From assembly GCF_014698845.1 (NCBI RefSeq), contig NZ_JACJTV010000002.1, positions 351,795 through 415,794 on the forward strand: a stretch of 64,000 bases of DNA. Reading direction: 5' to 3'. Positions 17,745 through 25,430 of the stretch are shown piece after piece; position 1 is the first letter of the stretch; each line of letters opens with the position of its first letter. The notes beneath the pieces were generated by a model. That model was not told where the DNA came from and made no database searches. It saw only the letters and a list, made by a program, of their open reading frames with translations. Position numbers and translations under genes: made by a program. This stretch comes from Coleofasciculus sp. FACHB-1120. Its GTDB lineage: Bacteria > Cyanobacteriota > Cyanobacteriia > Cyanobacteriales > FACHB-T130.

Positions 17745-19238
17745 ATGCCAAAAGGGAAATGGCTCTTCGCCATCCTCTTTTCTATTGCGTTGTCGATAAG
17801 TTTGCTTTTTGGAGGTTGGAGAAGCGATCGCGTCTTAGCCCAATCGCCCCCATATCAAGGTAAAAAATTTGTGATGGTCACGTCAGCAGACTATCCACCT
17901 TATGAATTTCGAGATACGGCTAGCGGTAGCGCTGATATTGTAGGTTTTGACGTAGACATTGCCAACTATATTGCCAAAGAGCTAGGGTTTCAACTTGAGA
18001 TTAAAGATACAGATTTTAGTGGCATAATTCCGGCTGTGCAATCCGGTCGGGCTGACTTTGCGATGGCTGGGATGACACCGACAGCAGAACGGAGAAAAAA
18101 TGTTGATTTTTCCGATATTTACTATGAAGCTAAAAACACAATTGTTGCTAGAAAGGGTAGTAACCTAACCACCCCTGAAAGTTTAGCGGGAAAAAAAGTC
18201 GGCGTTCAGTTGGGTTCAACTCAAGAAAAAGCTGCTAAAGAAATAAAGGGCACAAATCTGGTAGCCCTTAATAAGACTGGTGAGATTATCCAAGAAGTTA
18301 AATCAAATCGTATCGACGCTGCAATCATCGAAGATACTATCGCCAAAGGTTTTATTGCCAATAACCCAGATTTGGAATTTAATACGGTTCCCAATACCGG
18401 GGAAGCAGGGAGTGCGATCGCTTTCGCCAAAGGTTCGCCTCTTGTCAATGACTTCAACCGCGTTCTGGCAGAAATGAAACAGAACGGGCAAATAGAAAGT
18501 TTAGTGACAAAGTGGTTTGAAAATAACGGAAAAGCTGAAACTTCCGCCAACGGAAAAGCTGAAACTCCCGCCAGCAGTTCCAGCTTATCTTTTGCTAAGA
18601 TAACGCCTCGGATTCCTTTTATTCTAAAAGGAATATTAGTGACTCTCCAATTTACTGCTATTTCAGCAATTTTGGGCTTCATTTGGGGGACGATCCTCTC
18701 TTTATTTAAGATTTCCACCTTCAAGCCGCTGGTTTGGTTTGCAACAGCCTACACCTCTATCTTCCGAGGCACACCGTTACTATTGCAAATCGCTTTAGTT
18801 TATTACGCAACCCCTCAATTGATTGGCTACAATATTCCGGCATTATTAGCCGGTGTCATTACCTTTACTCTCAACTCAGGTGCTTACATTTCTGAGACAA
18901 TCCGCGGCGGTATTCTTGCAGTTGATAAAGGGCAACAGGAAGCTGCTTTGTCCTTGGGAGTTCCCTACAGACCGATGATGCTGGATATTATCTTGCCACA
19001 GGCGATAAAAAACATTTTGCCAGCATTGGTGAATGAGAGTATTGCACTACTGAAAGATTCAGCATTAGTCTCTACAATTGGCGTAACGGATTTGTTACGT
19101 CGTGCCCAAATCGTGGGCGCAGAACAATATATCTACTTTGAACCTCTGCTATTTGCAGGCGCGATTTACTATTTAATGGTCATGAGTTTAACATGGGGGG
19201 GTTATGTACTCGAACGAAGATTACAACGCAGCAGTTAA
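17745..19238 (+). CDS. Amino-acid ABC transporter, fused substrate-binding and permease protein
   Basis: 497-aa fusion. Signal peptide about 1-32, periplasmic binding domain (SBP family 3) about 38-262 with [15 protein letters not shown] and [15 protein letters not shown] short linker contains the repeated heptad NGKAETS/NGKAETP. The permease domain about 285-490 has the EAA-type loop [20 protein letters not shown]. This is the BgtB architecture (basic amino acids and glutamine) known in Synechocystis and Nostoc. Substrate is inferred from that resemblance. The downstream ATPase gene overlaps it by 35 bp, indicating translational coupling. The 290 bp upstream holds no gene. Confidence 0.9.
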   Translation: MPKGKWLFAILFSIALSISLLFGGWRSDRVLAQSPPYQGKKFVMVTSADYPPYEFRDTASGSADIVGFDVDIANYIAKELGFQLEIKDTDFSGIIPAVQSGRADFAMAGMTPTAERRKNVDFSDIYYEAKNTIVARKGSNLTTPESLAGKKVGVQLGSTQEKAAKEIKGTNLVALNKTGEIIQEVKSNRIDAAIIEDTIAKGFIANNPDLEFNTVPNTGEAGSAIAFAKGSPLVNDFNRVLAEMKQNGQIESLVTKWFENNGKAETSANGKAETPASSSSLSFAKITPRIPFILKGILVTLQFTAISAILGFIWGTILSLFKISTFKPLVWFATAYTSIFRGTPLLLQIALVYYATPQLIGYNIPALLAGVITFTLNSGAYISETIRGGILAVDKGQQEAALSLGVPYRPMMLDIILPQAIKNILPALVNESIALLKDSALVSTIGVTDLLRRAQIVGAEQYIYFEPLLFAGAIYYLMVMSLTWGGYVLERRLQRSS

Positions 19239-19953
19239 GGTAGAAAATTTGCATAAATCTTTTGGTAACCTCAAGGTTTTGCAAGGAATTTCGACTGAGA
19301 TTGGACATGGGGAAGTTGTAGCGGTAATTGGCCCTTCGGGTTCTGGAAAGTCCACTTTCTTGAGGTGCATGAATTTACTGGAAGTGCCCACTTCGGGTAA
19401 GATTTATATTCAGGGGGCAGACATCACCTCGCGGAAAACCGACATTATGAAGGTTCGCCAGAATGTTGGAATGGTGTTTCAACATTTCCATCTATTTCCT
19501 CATAAAACTGTCCTTTCTAATGTGACGTATGCGCCTAAAAAGGTGAAGGGCATTTCTTCAGAGGAGGCGCGGCGAGAAGGAATGGAACTGCTGAATAAAG
19601 TAGGTTTATCAGAAAAGGCTGATGTTTATCCTTCTAAGCTGTCAGGGGGACAAAAGCAACGGGTAGCGATCGCGCGTTCCTTGGCAATGAAGCCAGATAT
19701 CATGTTGTTTGACGAACCGACCTCCGCACTTGACCCGGAAATGGTGAAAGAGGTGCTGGAGGTGATGAAAGACCTCACAAAAACTGGTATCACAATGGCA
19801 ATTGTCACCCATGAAATGGGGTTCGCGCGAGAAGTCGCCGACCGCATTTTGTTTCTTGATGGCGGAAAACTGGCTGAAGATTCACCGCCTAGTAAGTTCT
19901 TTACAAATCCAGACTGCGATCGCGCTAAGCAATTCTTGGATAAAATCTTGTAA
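19204..19953 (+). CDS. Amino-acid ABC transporter ATP-binding protein
   Basis: 249-aa ATPase of the polar amino-acid uptake family (BgtA/GlnQ/HisP type). Walker [11 protein letters not shown]-loop [19 protein letters not shown], signature [13 protein letters not shown], Walker [15 protein letters not shown], and H-loop [21 protein letters not shown] are all intact. The ATG at 19204 lies 35 bp inside the end of the fused transporter gene, with a G-rich tract directly upstream. The pair therefore forms a complete importer: the binding-permease fusion dimer plus this ATPase dimer. Confidence 0.95.
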   Translation: MYSNEDYNAAVKVENLHKSFGNLKVLQGISTEIGHGEVVAVIGPSGSGKSTFLRCMNLLEVPTSGKIYIQGADITSRKTDIMKVRQNVGMVFQHFHLFPHKTVLSNVTYAPKKVKGISSEEARREGMELLNKVGLSEKADVYPSKLSGGQKQRVAIARSLAMKPDIMLFDEPTSALDPEMVKEVLEVMKDLTKTGITMAIVTHEMGFAREVADRILFLDGGKLAEDSPPSKFFTNPDCDRAKQFLDKIL

Positions 19954-20158
19954 AAGATAATCGTTGAAGGCTGTAATCTTTCTGTAGAAATTTCAGCTAA
20001 TCTATAGGGATACGCAGAAATTTAAGCAGCCTTGTTCAATCATTTGAGCCATAATAGGAATTTTCGATAAATTATCCTTAATCATCGCCGATGTCATGTT
20101 AAGGACAAACACAAGGTTGAAAGGAATTGGATTTTTCAATTTTAGATTTTTGCTTCAA

Positions 20159-21778
20159 TTAATCACCACTTAGGCTGAAAGTAGGAGATGAAAATTGACA
20201 TCGTTCTAAATATATTTTAGCAACTTTATCCATCGGGTTATAGTAAAGACAATCTTGAAAGAGTTGTGCGGCATCACTAAATTTTTGGTTTTTGTAGAGT
20301 AACAAAGCTTTTTCAAAGATTGTTTTCGCGCTCAATTTAGCATCTTTTAATTCCCCTACATCTCCGTCAAATACTTCATAAACAGTCACCTCTTCGGATT
20401 TCCCTTTAATTTTCACCCGGTCGATAATGCGGATGAAATAATCAGATGAGTTCTGTAACTGTAAAAAAGTCTGGTGACTGATTAATAAAGATACTCCATA
20501 CTCTTTCGTCAATCCTTCAATTCGGGCAGCTAAATTTACGGCATCGCTGATAACAGTGCCCTGCATCCGGGTTTTTCCTCCCACCGTACCCAACATCAAA
20601 GAGCCTGTATTGATACCAATCCCAATCTGAATTGGGAAATAACCAGCTTGGACGCGATGCTGATTATATTCGGCAAGATTATGGAGCATGGCAATCGCTG
20701 CTTTAATCGCATCATCTGCACCGCCGCTAAACAGTGCCATAATCCCATCACCGATATATTTATCAATAAAGCCATGATTATCGGTAATCGCAGGCTCCAT
20801 GCGGCTCAAAAAGGCATTAATAAATTTAAAATTGTCTGACGGTGTCATCTTTTCCGAAAGCGCCGTAAAGTCTCGAATATCGGCAAATAACACCGACATT
20901 TCCTGCTGTACTTGGTCGCCTAAGGTAACATCGACAATCGTTTCCTTCTTTAAAAACTGAAGAAATTCACGGGGTACAAACCGTTCGTAGGCGATGTTTA
21001 GTTGAGAAAGTTGATTAATCAATTTTATTCGGTCTGCTTCTGCCTGTTTGCGTTGAGTAATATCTTGAAAGGCAGCGATCGCGTACACAATTTCACCCTT
21101 TTCATCAAAAATTGGCGTTGCCCACACCTCTATTGGGATAATCTTGTCTGCTTGGTGAACCTCCATATCATCAACAGTCGAGCAACAGCCGCTCAACGCC
21201 AGCATGAGCGGTTGTTGAGCAGTCGGGTACAACTGATGTGTCCCTGCTACATAAGCCTGGTAACGTTCTGGAAGTTGAGCCGCGGTGTCTTCCGGGGCAA
21301 TCCCCTTGCCGAGTATCCGCTGTGCCGTATGATTTGCGTAGTAGGATTTTCCGCTCGCATCAATCACGAACACGCCTACCGGCACGGCTTCTAGAAATTG
21401 AGCCAATCTTCTCTCGCTGGCACGCACTGCCTCCTCTGCCTTGTTATGCAACTCAGCTTCCACCGTATCGGAGTGTTCCGTCGTCGTCTCTAGCAAAATT
21501 TCCAAATCGCTCTTATCTCGAGTAAGAATCGTCAAAAGCGATTGGAGCGTGTCTTGACTAGCTTGTAGAGCTTCTTCAGTACGCTGGCGTTCGGCAATTT
21601 CGGCTTGTAGTTGTTGATTCGACTGATGCAGCTGAGCTTCAACCGTATCGGAGTGTTCTGTCGTCATCTCCAACAAGATTTCCAAGTCAGCCTTTTTGTT
21701 TTTCAAGTCTTCTAGTTCCCGACGCAGACTTGCGATTTCTAAAAGCAGCTGTTCCCTTGAGGGTTGTTCTTCCTGCAT
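20159..21778 (-). CDS. PAS-domain adenylate cyclase with C-terminal TPR-like tail
   Basis: 539-aa cytosolic protein. N-terminal coiled coil about 1-120 with an internal repeat of LEILLE-TTEHSDTVEA (twice), PAS about 120-245, class III cyclase about 285-465, and a TPR-like segment about 480-530. Metal-binding Asp residues are in LFADIRDFT and YIGDGIMALF. The Lys in FIDKYIGD and Asp in SDAVNLAARIEG are the adenine-selecting pair, so the product is probably cAMP. It is last in a minus-strand signalling block, 76 bp after the STAS-like gene. Its coiled-coil and PAS sequence is paralogous to the N-terminus of the kinase at 23142. Confidence 0.9.
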   Translation of the reverse strand: MQEEQPSREQLLLEIASLRRELEDLKNKKADLEILLEMTTEHSDTVEAQLHQSNQQLQAEIAERQRTEEALQASQDTLQSLLTILTRDKSDLEILLETTTEHSDTVEAELHNKAEEAVRASERRLAQFLEAVPVGVFVIDASGKSYYANHTAQRILGKGIAPEDTAAQLPERYQAYVAGTHQLYPTAQQPLMLALSGCCSTVDDMEVHQADKIIPIEVWATPIFDEKGEIVYAIAAFQDITQRKQAEADRIKLINQLSQLNIAYERFVPREFLQFLKKETIVDVTLGDQVQQEMSVLFADIRDFTALSEKMTPSDNFKFINAFLSRMEPAITDNHGFIDKYIGDGIMALFSGGADDAIKAAIAMLHNLAEYNQHRVQAGYFPIQIGIGINTGSLMLGTVGGKTRMQGTVISDAVNLAARIEGLTKEYGVSLLISHQTFLQLQNSSDYFIRIIDRVKIKGKSEEVTVYEVFDGDVGELKDAKLSAKTIFEKALLLYKNQKFSDAAQLFQDCLYYNPMDKVAKIYLERCQFSSPTFSLSGD

Positions 21779-21854
21779 CGTCTTAGGATTTGCACTTTGA
21801 GGAAAATTAACTTATCTAGTTTTAAAGGCTATTACCCTATTGTTGTAGGATTTC

Positions 21855-22199
21855 TTATTCAAATTCCAGATGCAAGGAAGGCATGAGCCGCTGCAAATTC
21901 TTCAAGGACTTACTTTGCCAGGGAATGTTCTTAGAGCCTTGTACAATCATCTGAATTTTTTCTTTTTGACGCACATTGATGACAAATTTCGACAGAACAT
22001 TAATTCCCGAACTATTGAGAAATTCTAATTCCCGCAAGTTCAGGGTAATGGTTGGTGGTTCTGAGTCAACTAAATCATTGAGTAACTTCACGATTGGTGC
22101 ATATTCCTCCATTCCACTCAGGCGGAGGGAACCCTGGAAGTTCGCTGTTTCAGTAACTGAGTCGTACCAAATGCTGTAATCTTCGGTCTTAATTTCCAT
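21855..22199 (-). CDS. STAS-like small regulator (slr1659-type)
   Basis: 114-aa protein. The core TITLNLRELEFLNSSGINVLSKFV matches the STAS fold segment around the phosphorylatable Ser of anti-sigma-factor antagonists (DSSG in SpoIIAA, here NSSG). It resembles the cyanobacterial slr1659 regulator family, which pairs with slr1658-type ATPases. It starts 40 bp after the preceding ATPase-like gene and so is probably co-transcribed. Inferred role: substrate or partner of the ATPase/phosphatase pair in this block. Confidence 0.8.
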   Translation of the reverse strand: MEIKTEDYSIWYDSVTETANFQGSLRLSGMEEYAPIVKLLNDLVDSEPPTITLNLRELEFLNSSGINVLSKFVINVRQKEKIQMIVQGSKNIPWQSKSLKNLQRLMPSLHLEFE

Positions 22200-22239
22200 T
22201 ACGCATCAACTCCTTGCATATTCTGAGCGACTAGGTAAG

Positions 22240-22824
22240 CTATGCTGCCAACTGCACCATTGTGGTCACGGCGATCGCTTCCGCTTCTGGCTCTTTTTGG
22301 ATAGTCTCAAACTTCCAGCCTAGCTTAGCCTGATAATCGTTCATCATTGTCAAAAAACCTAACCCAGATTCACTCTCGCTCTCGTCTTCTGCATTTTTTT
22401 CTAGCTGACGAAGATACAACTCGCTAGGATCGCTGGTGGTTAACTCGGTGATAAATGTCTGAAACTTAGCGATCGCGCCTGGATTGATATTGTTAGTGGC
22501 GAGAAATACAAGGCGATCGCTATGCATTTGCAGCCGAATGCTGATCGGTTGCAGCGACGTATCATCATTAAATTTCATTGCATTCTCTAGCAACTCATTG
22601 GCGATAAAACTAACAGCACTTTTAATCTCCGCCTTTGGATCGGTTTCGGTCGTATTCTTATTACCAGGAAAAAAAGTTGCAAAATAGTCAGCCATAAAAT
22701 CAGCCGACAAACCATTGTTGCGCCAGCGCTGTTTGAGCGGAATTGAGGTAGGCGAAAATACAATTGTTAAGCCTTCCTGACTGCTCGGTAACTCGTTTCT
22801 AAAGTCTCCAAATATTTGCATCAT
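22240..22824 (-). CDS. HATPase-fold anti-sigma-like regulator (slr1658-type)
   Basis: 194-aa protein from the double ATG at 22824 (MMQIFGDFRNELPSS). It contains an N-box-like FIANELLENAMKFNDD (about residues 80-95) typical of GHKL ATPases, and a G-box-poor C-terminus (GLGFLTMMNDYQAKLGW) like anti-sigma/serine-kinase regulators. No His phosphoacceptor domain is present. It resembles the cyanobacterial slr1658 family. The frame is open further upstream, but that part is AT-rich intergenic-type repeat and is excluded. With the following STAS-like gene it forms the two-component heart of a partner-switch-like module. Confidence 0.8.
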   Translation of the reverse strand: MMQIFGDFRNELPSSQEGLTIVFSPTSIPLKQRWRNNGLSADFMADYFATFFPGNKNTTETDPKAEIKSAVSFIANELLENAMKFNDDTSLQPISIRLQMHSDRLVFLATNNINPGAIAKFQTFITELTTSDPSELYLRQLEKNAEDESESESGLGFLTMMNDYQAKLGWKFETIQKEPEAEAIAVTTMVQLAA

Positions 22825-23141
22825 ATCAATTTTATTCTTCAGCAATTGATAATTTGTAATTGGTAATGTTTTTGAGTTTTTGATTTTGAATTGTAGCGGT
22901 TCTCTCTGAGCGCGCAATACACTGTATAACCTCCCGTTCTACACTATCTCACCGAAAAAATGAGAGGGAGAACATTGAATCTATTCCCGCTTGTCGGGAA
23001 GGAGTAAGGGTGAGATTAAACCTTACTGCATCTAAACGAGAATTGCGATAAATAATTTCTTCTGACTTAACACTCATTACTAATTACAAAATTTTGTTTG
23101 AACATCAGAAAAATAATTTGTTGTACTTGTAGAGTATTGGT

Positions 23142-25082
23142 TTATAAATTTGCCCCTGTACAGCCAATCGGAATCTCAATGTAGAATTCTGTTCCTTGTC
23201 CTGGTTCAGAGATACATCCAAGCTGTCCCCCATGTTTTTCTACTACAATTTGATGACTGATTGATAGACCCAATCCGGTGCCTTTGCCGACTTGCTTGGT
23301 TGTAAACAAAGGTTTAAACAACTGTTGCTTTGCATCTTCTGAAATCCCAAGTCCATTATCTGCAATCCGAATTAAAATATGAGAAAAATTAAGCCCAAAG
23401 AATGAAGAGCCAACCGATTCATTTTTATTTTTCATCCTTGGATTATTCTGCTTTATTTCCGTGCTAATCCGAATAGTAGGCACAAGTTCTTGATTTTTAC
23501 TGAAAATTCCAGAAGCTATTGCTTCTTCTAGCGCATCAATGGCATTGGCAATGAGATTCATGAACACTTGATTAAGTTGCCCGGCATAACACTCAACAAG
23601 CGGGATATTTTCATATTCTTTAATTAATGTAATTCCTGGACGATTTCCGTTTGAATTCAAGCGATGCTTCAAAATTAGTAGAGTGCTATCAATCCCATCA
23701 TGAATATTAAAAAGTGTCTTTCTGGATGTATCGGCACGAGAGAAGGTTCGCAGAGACACGCTAATTTGATTGATACGGTCTATTCCAATTTTCAGAGAAG
23801 AAAGTATCTTAGGTAGGTCTTCTGCTAGGAAGTCAATATCAATCGCTTGTACCTCTGATTGAATTTCCGGTGCTGGATTTGAATAATGCTTTTGGTAAAG
23901 TTTTAACAGCTTCAGCAAATCGCAGGTGTAGTCATAGACATAAGTGAGATTGCCAGATAGAAAGTTAACTGGGTTATTGATTTCGTGGGCAATTCCTGCG
24001 ACCAATTGCCCAAGAGAAGACATTTTTTCACTTTGTACTAATTGAACTTGAGCTTGCTGCAAGTCGTGCAGCGATCGCGCTAGTTGTTGAGCTTTTTCTC
24101 GTTCTCGCACTTCGCTTGCCCTGAGAGATTGCTCAATCTGCTTGCGCTCCGTGATATCAATGGTGGTTCCCTCGTAGTAGAGTAAGGTGCCGTTGGCATC
24201 ACAAATCGCACGAGTATTCTCCGAAACCCAGATGATGCTGCCATCTTGCCGATAAATTTGATACTCGAATCCCTTAACTTCACCCTGTTCGGTTAACAAA
24301 TAGATGAGGTTCTCGCGGCATTTCGGGTCAACATAAACTTGAGGTTTGATTTCTGGGATGCGATTCATCATCTCCTCAGGAGACTCGTAGCCATAGATTT
24401 GTGCCAATGCAGGATTGACACAAATGTAGTGCCCGTCCCAGGTAATCTGGAAAATCCCCTCAATGGCATTTTCAAAGATACTGCGATACCTCGCTTCCGC
24501 TTGTTGCAACGCTTCTGCGGATCGCTTGCGCTCGGTAGTGTCTTGAAAGGCGGCGATCGCATAAGCAACATTGCCCCGATCGTCAAAAATGGGGGACGCC
24601 CATACCTCGATGGGAATCATTTTGTCTATTTGGTGGATCTCCGAATTGTCAACGGCTACTTTTTCGCCTCTCAATGCCCGCACAATCGGCAAGCGATCGC
24701 TGGGGTACAATTGCTCTGTGCCTGCGAGATAAAGTTGGTAACTCTCTGGCAATTCCTCAACAGTGGCTTCTGACATAATGCCTTGCCCAAGGATTTGCTG
24801 TGCTGTCTGATTAGTGTAGTAAGGTTTACCGCTAGCATCAACCACGAAGACGCCCACTGGCAAGGCTTCCAGAAATTGCGCCAGCCTGCGATCGCTTTGC
24901 TTGCCCGCCTCTACTGCTTTGTCATACAAATGTGCTGCAACCGTATCCGAGTGTTCTGTAGTATTCTCCAGCAAGATTTCCAAGTCAGCCTTTTCTCTTT
25001 TCAAGTTTTCTACTTCTTGGGACAAGCTTTCTATCCTCAAGAAAAGCTGCTCTGTTAATGATTTTTCTTCCTCGGTTGCCAT
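23142..25082 (-). CDS. Soluble PAS-PAS sensor histidine kinase
   Basis: 646-aa kinase without membrane helices. Coiled coil about 1-65 (LEILLENTTEHSDTVAA), PAS 1 about 68-185, PAS 2 about 195-320, coiled coil about 325-362, HisKA with GIAHEINNPVNFLSGN (phospho-His), then HATPase with NLIANAIDALEEA, IADNGLGISEDAKQ and GKGTGLGLSISHQIV. This class (HEINNP) is common in cyanobacteria. No response regulator is adjacent. It lies between the permease-phosphatase gene (348-bp gap, no recognisable features) and the anti-sigma-like gene (317-bp gap holding only a CCCG/CGGG hairpin near 22988-23000). Its first PAS is paralogous to the cyclase at 20159. Confidence 0.92.
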   Translation of the reverse strand: MATEEEKSLTEQLFLRIESLSQEVENLKREKADLEILLENTTEHSDTVAAHLYDKAVEAGKQSDRRLAQFLEALPVGVFVVDASGKPYYTNQTAQQILGQGIMSEATVEELPESYQLYLAGTEQLYPSDRLPIVRALRGEKVAVDNSEIHQIDKMIPIEVWASPIFDDRGNVAYAIAAFQDTTERKRSAEALQQAEARYRSIFENAIEGIFQITWDGHYICVNPALAQIYGYESPEEMMNRIPEIKPQVYVDPKCRENLIYLLTEQGEVKGFEYQIYRQDGSIIWVSENTRAICDANGTLLYYEGTTIDITERKQIEQSLRASEVREREKAQQLARSLHDLQQAQVQLVQSEKMSSLGQLVAGIAHEINNPVNFLSGNLTYVYDYTCDLLKLLKLYQKHYSNPAPEIQSEVQAIDIDFLAEDLPKILSSLKIGIDRINQISVSLRTFSRADTSRKTLFNIHDGIDSTLLILKHRLNSNGNRPGITLIKEYENIPLVECYAGQLNQVFMNLIANAIDALEEAIASGIFSKNQELVPTIRISTEIKQNNPRMKNKNESVGSSFFGLNFSHILIRIADNGLGISEDAKQQLFKPLFTTKQVGKGTGLGLSISHQIVVEKHGGQLGCISEPGQGTEFYIEIPIGCTGANL

Positions 25083-25430
25083 AGGTTTTTATCTTTGCCA
25101 GAAAATGGCTTTCCCTCGCCAGGGATATTTTTAGAGTTTTGTATCACTATTTAAATATTCCCTTTCTCAAGGGCTTTTGTAACAAACTGTACAGAACCTT
25201 TATCTGCAAGCTCCTTTAAATTCTATATCTCTCAATTTAGTTTCACAGGAGCAAACCTACGAAAGATAAAGTGCAGGTTTTTGACAGGCAGCGCAGATTA
25301 CAGTCTTTGATCTCAAGGCAATTTTGCTGTTTTGCATCTGCAACAGATAACACCGCTAAACCCCCACCTTACTGAGCTGGAGAGCGCAAGAATTGCCTAA
25401 AAAATAGAAATGATATCAACCAAACTCAGC

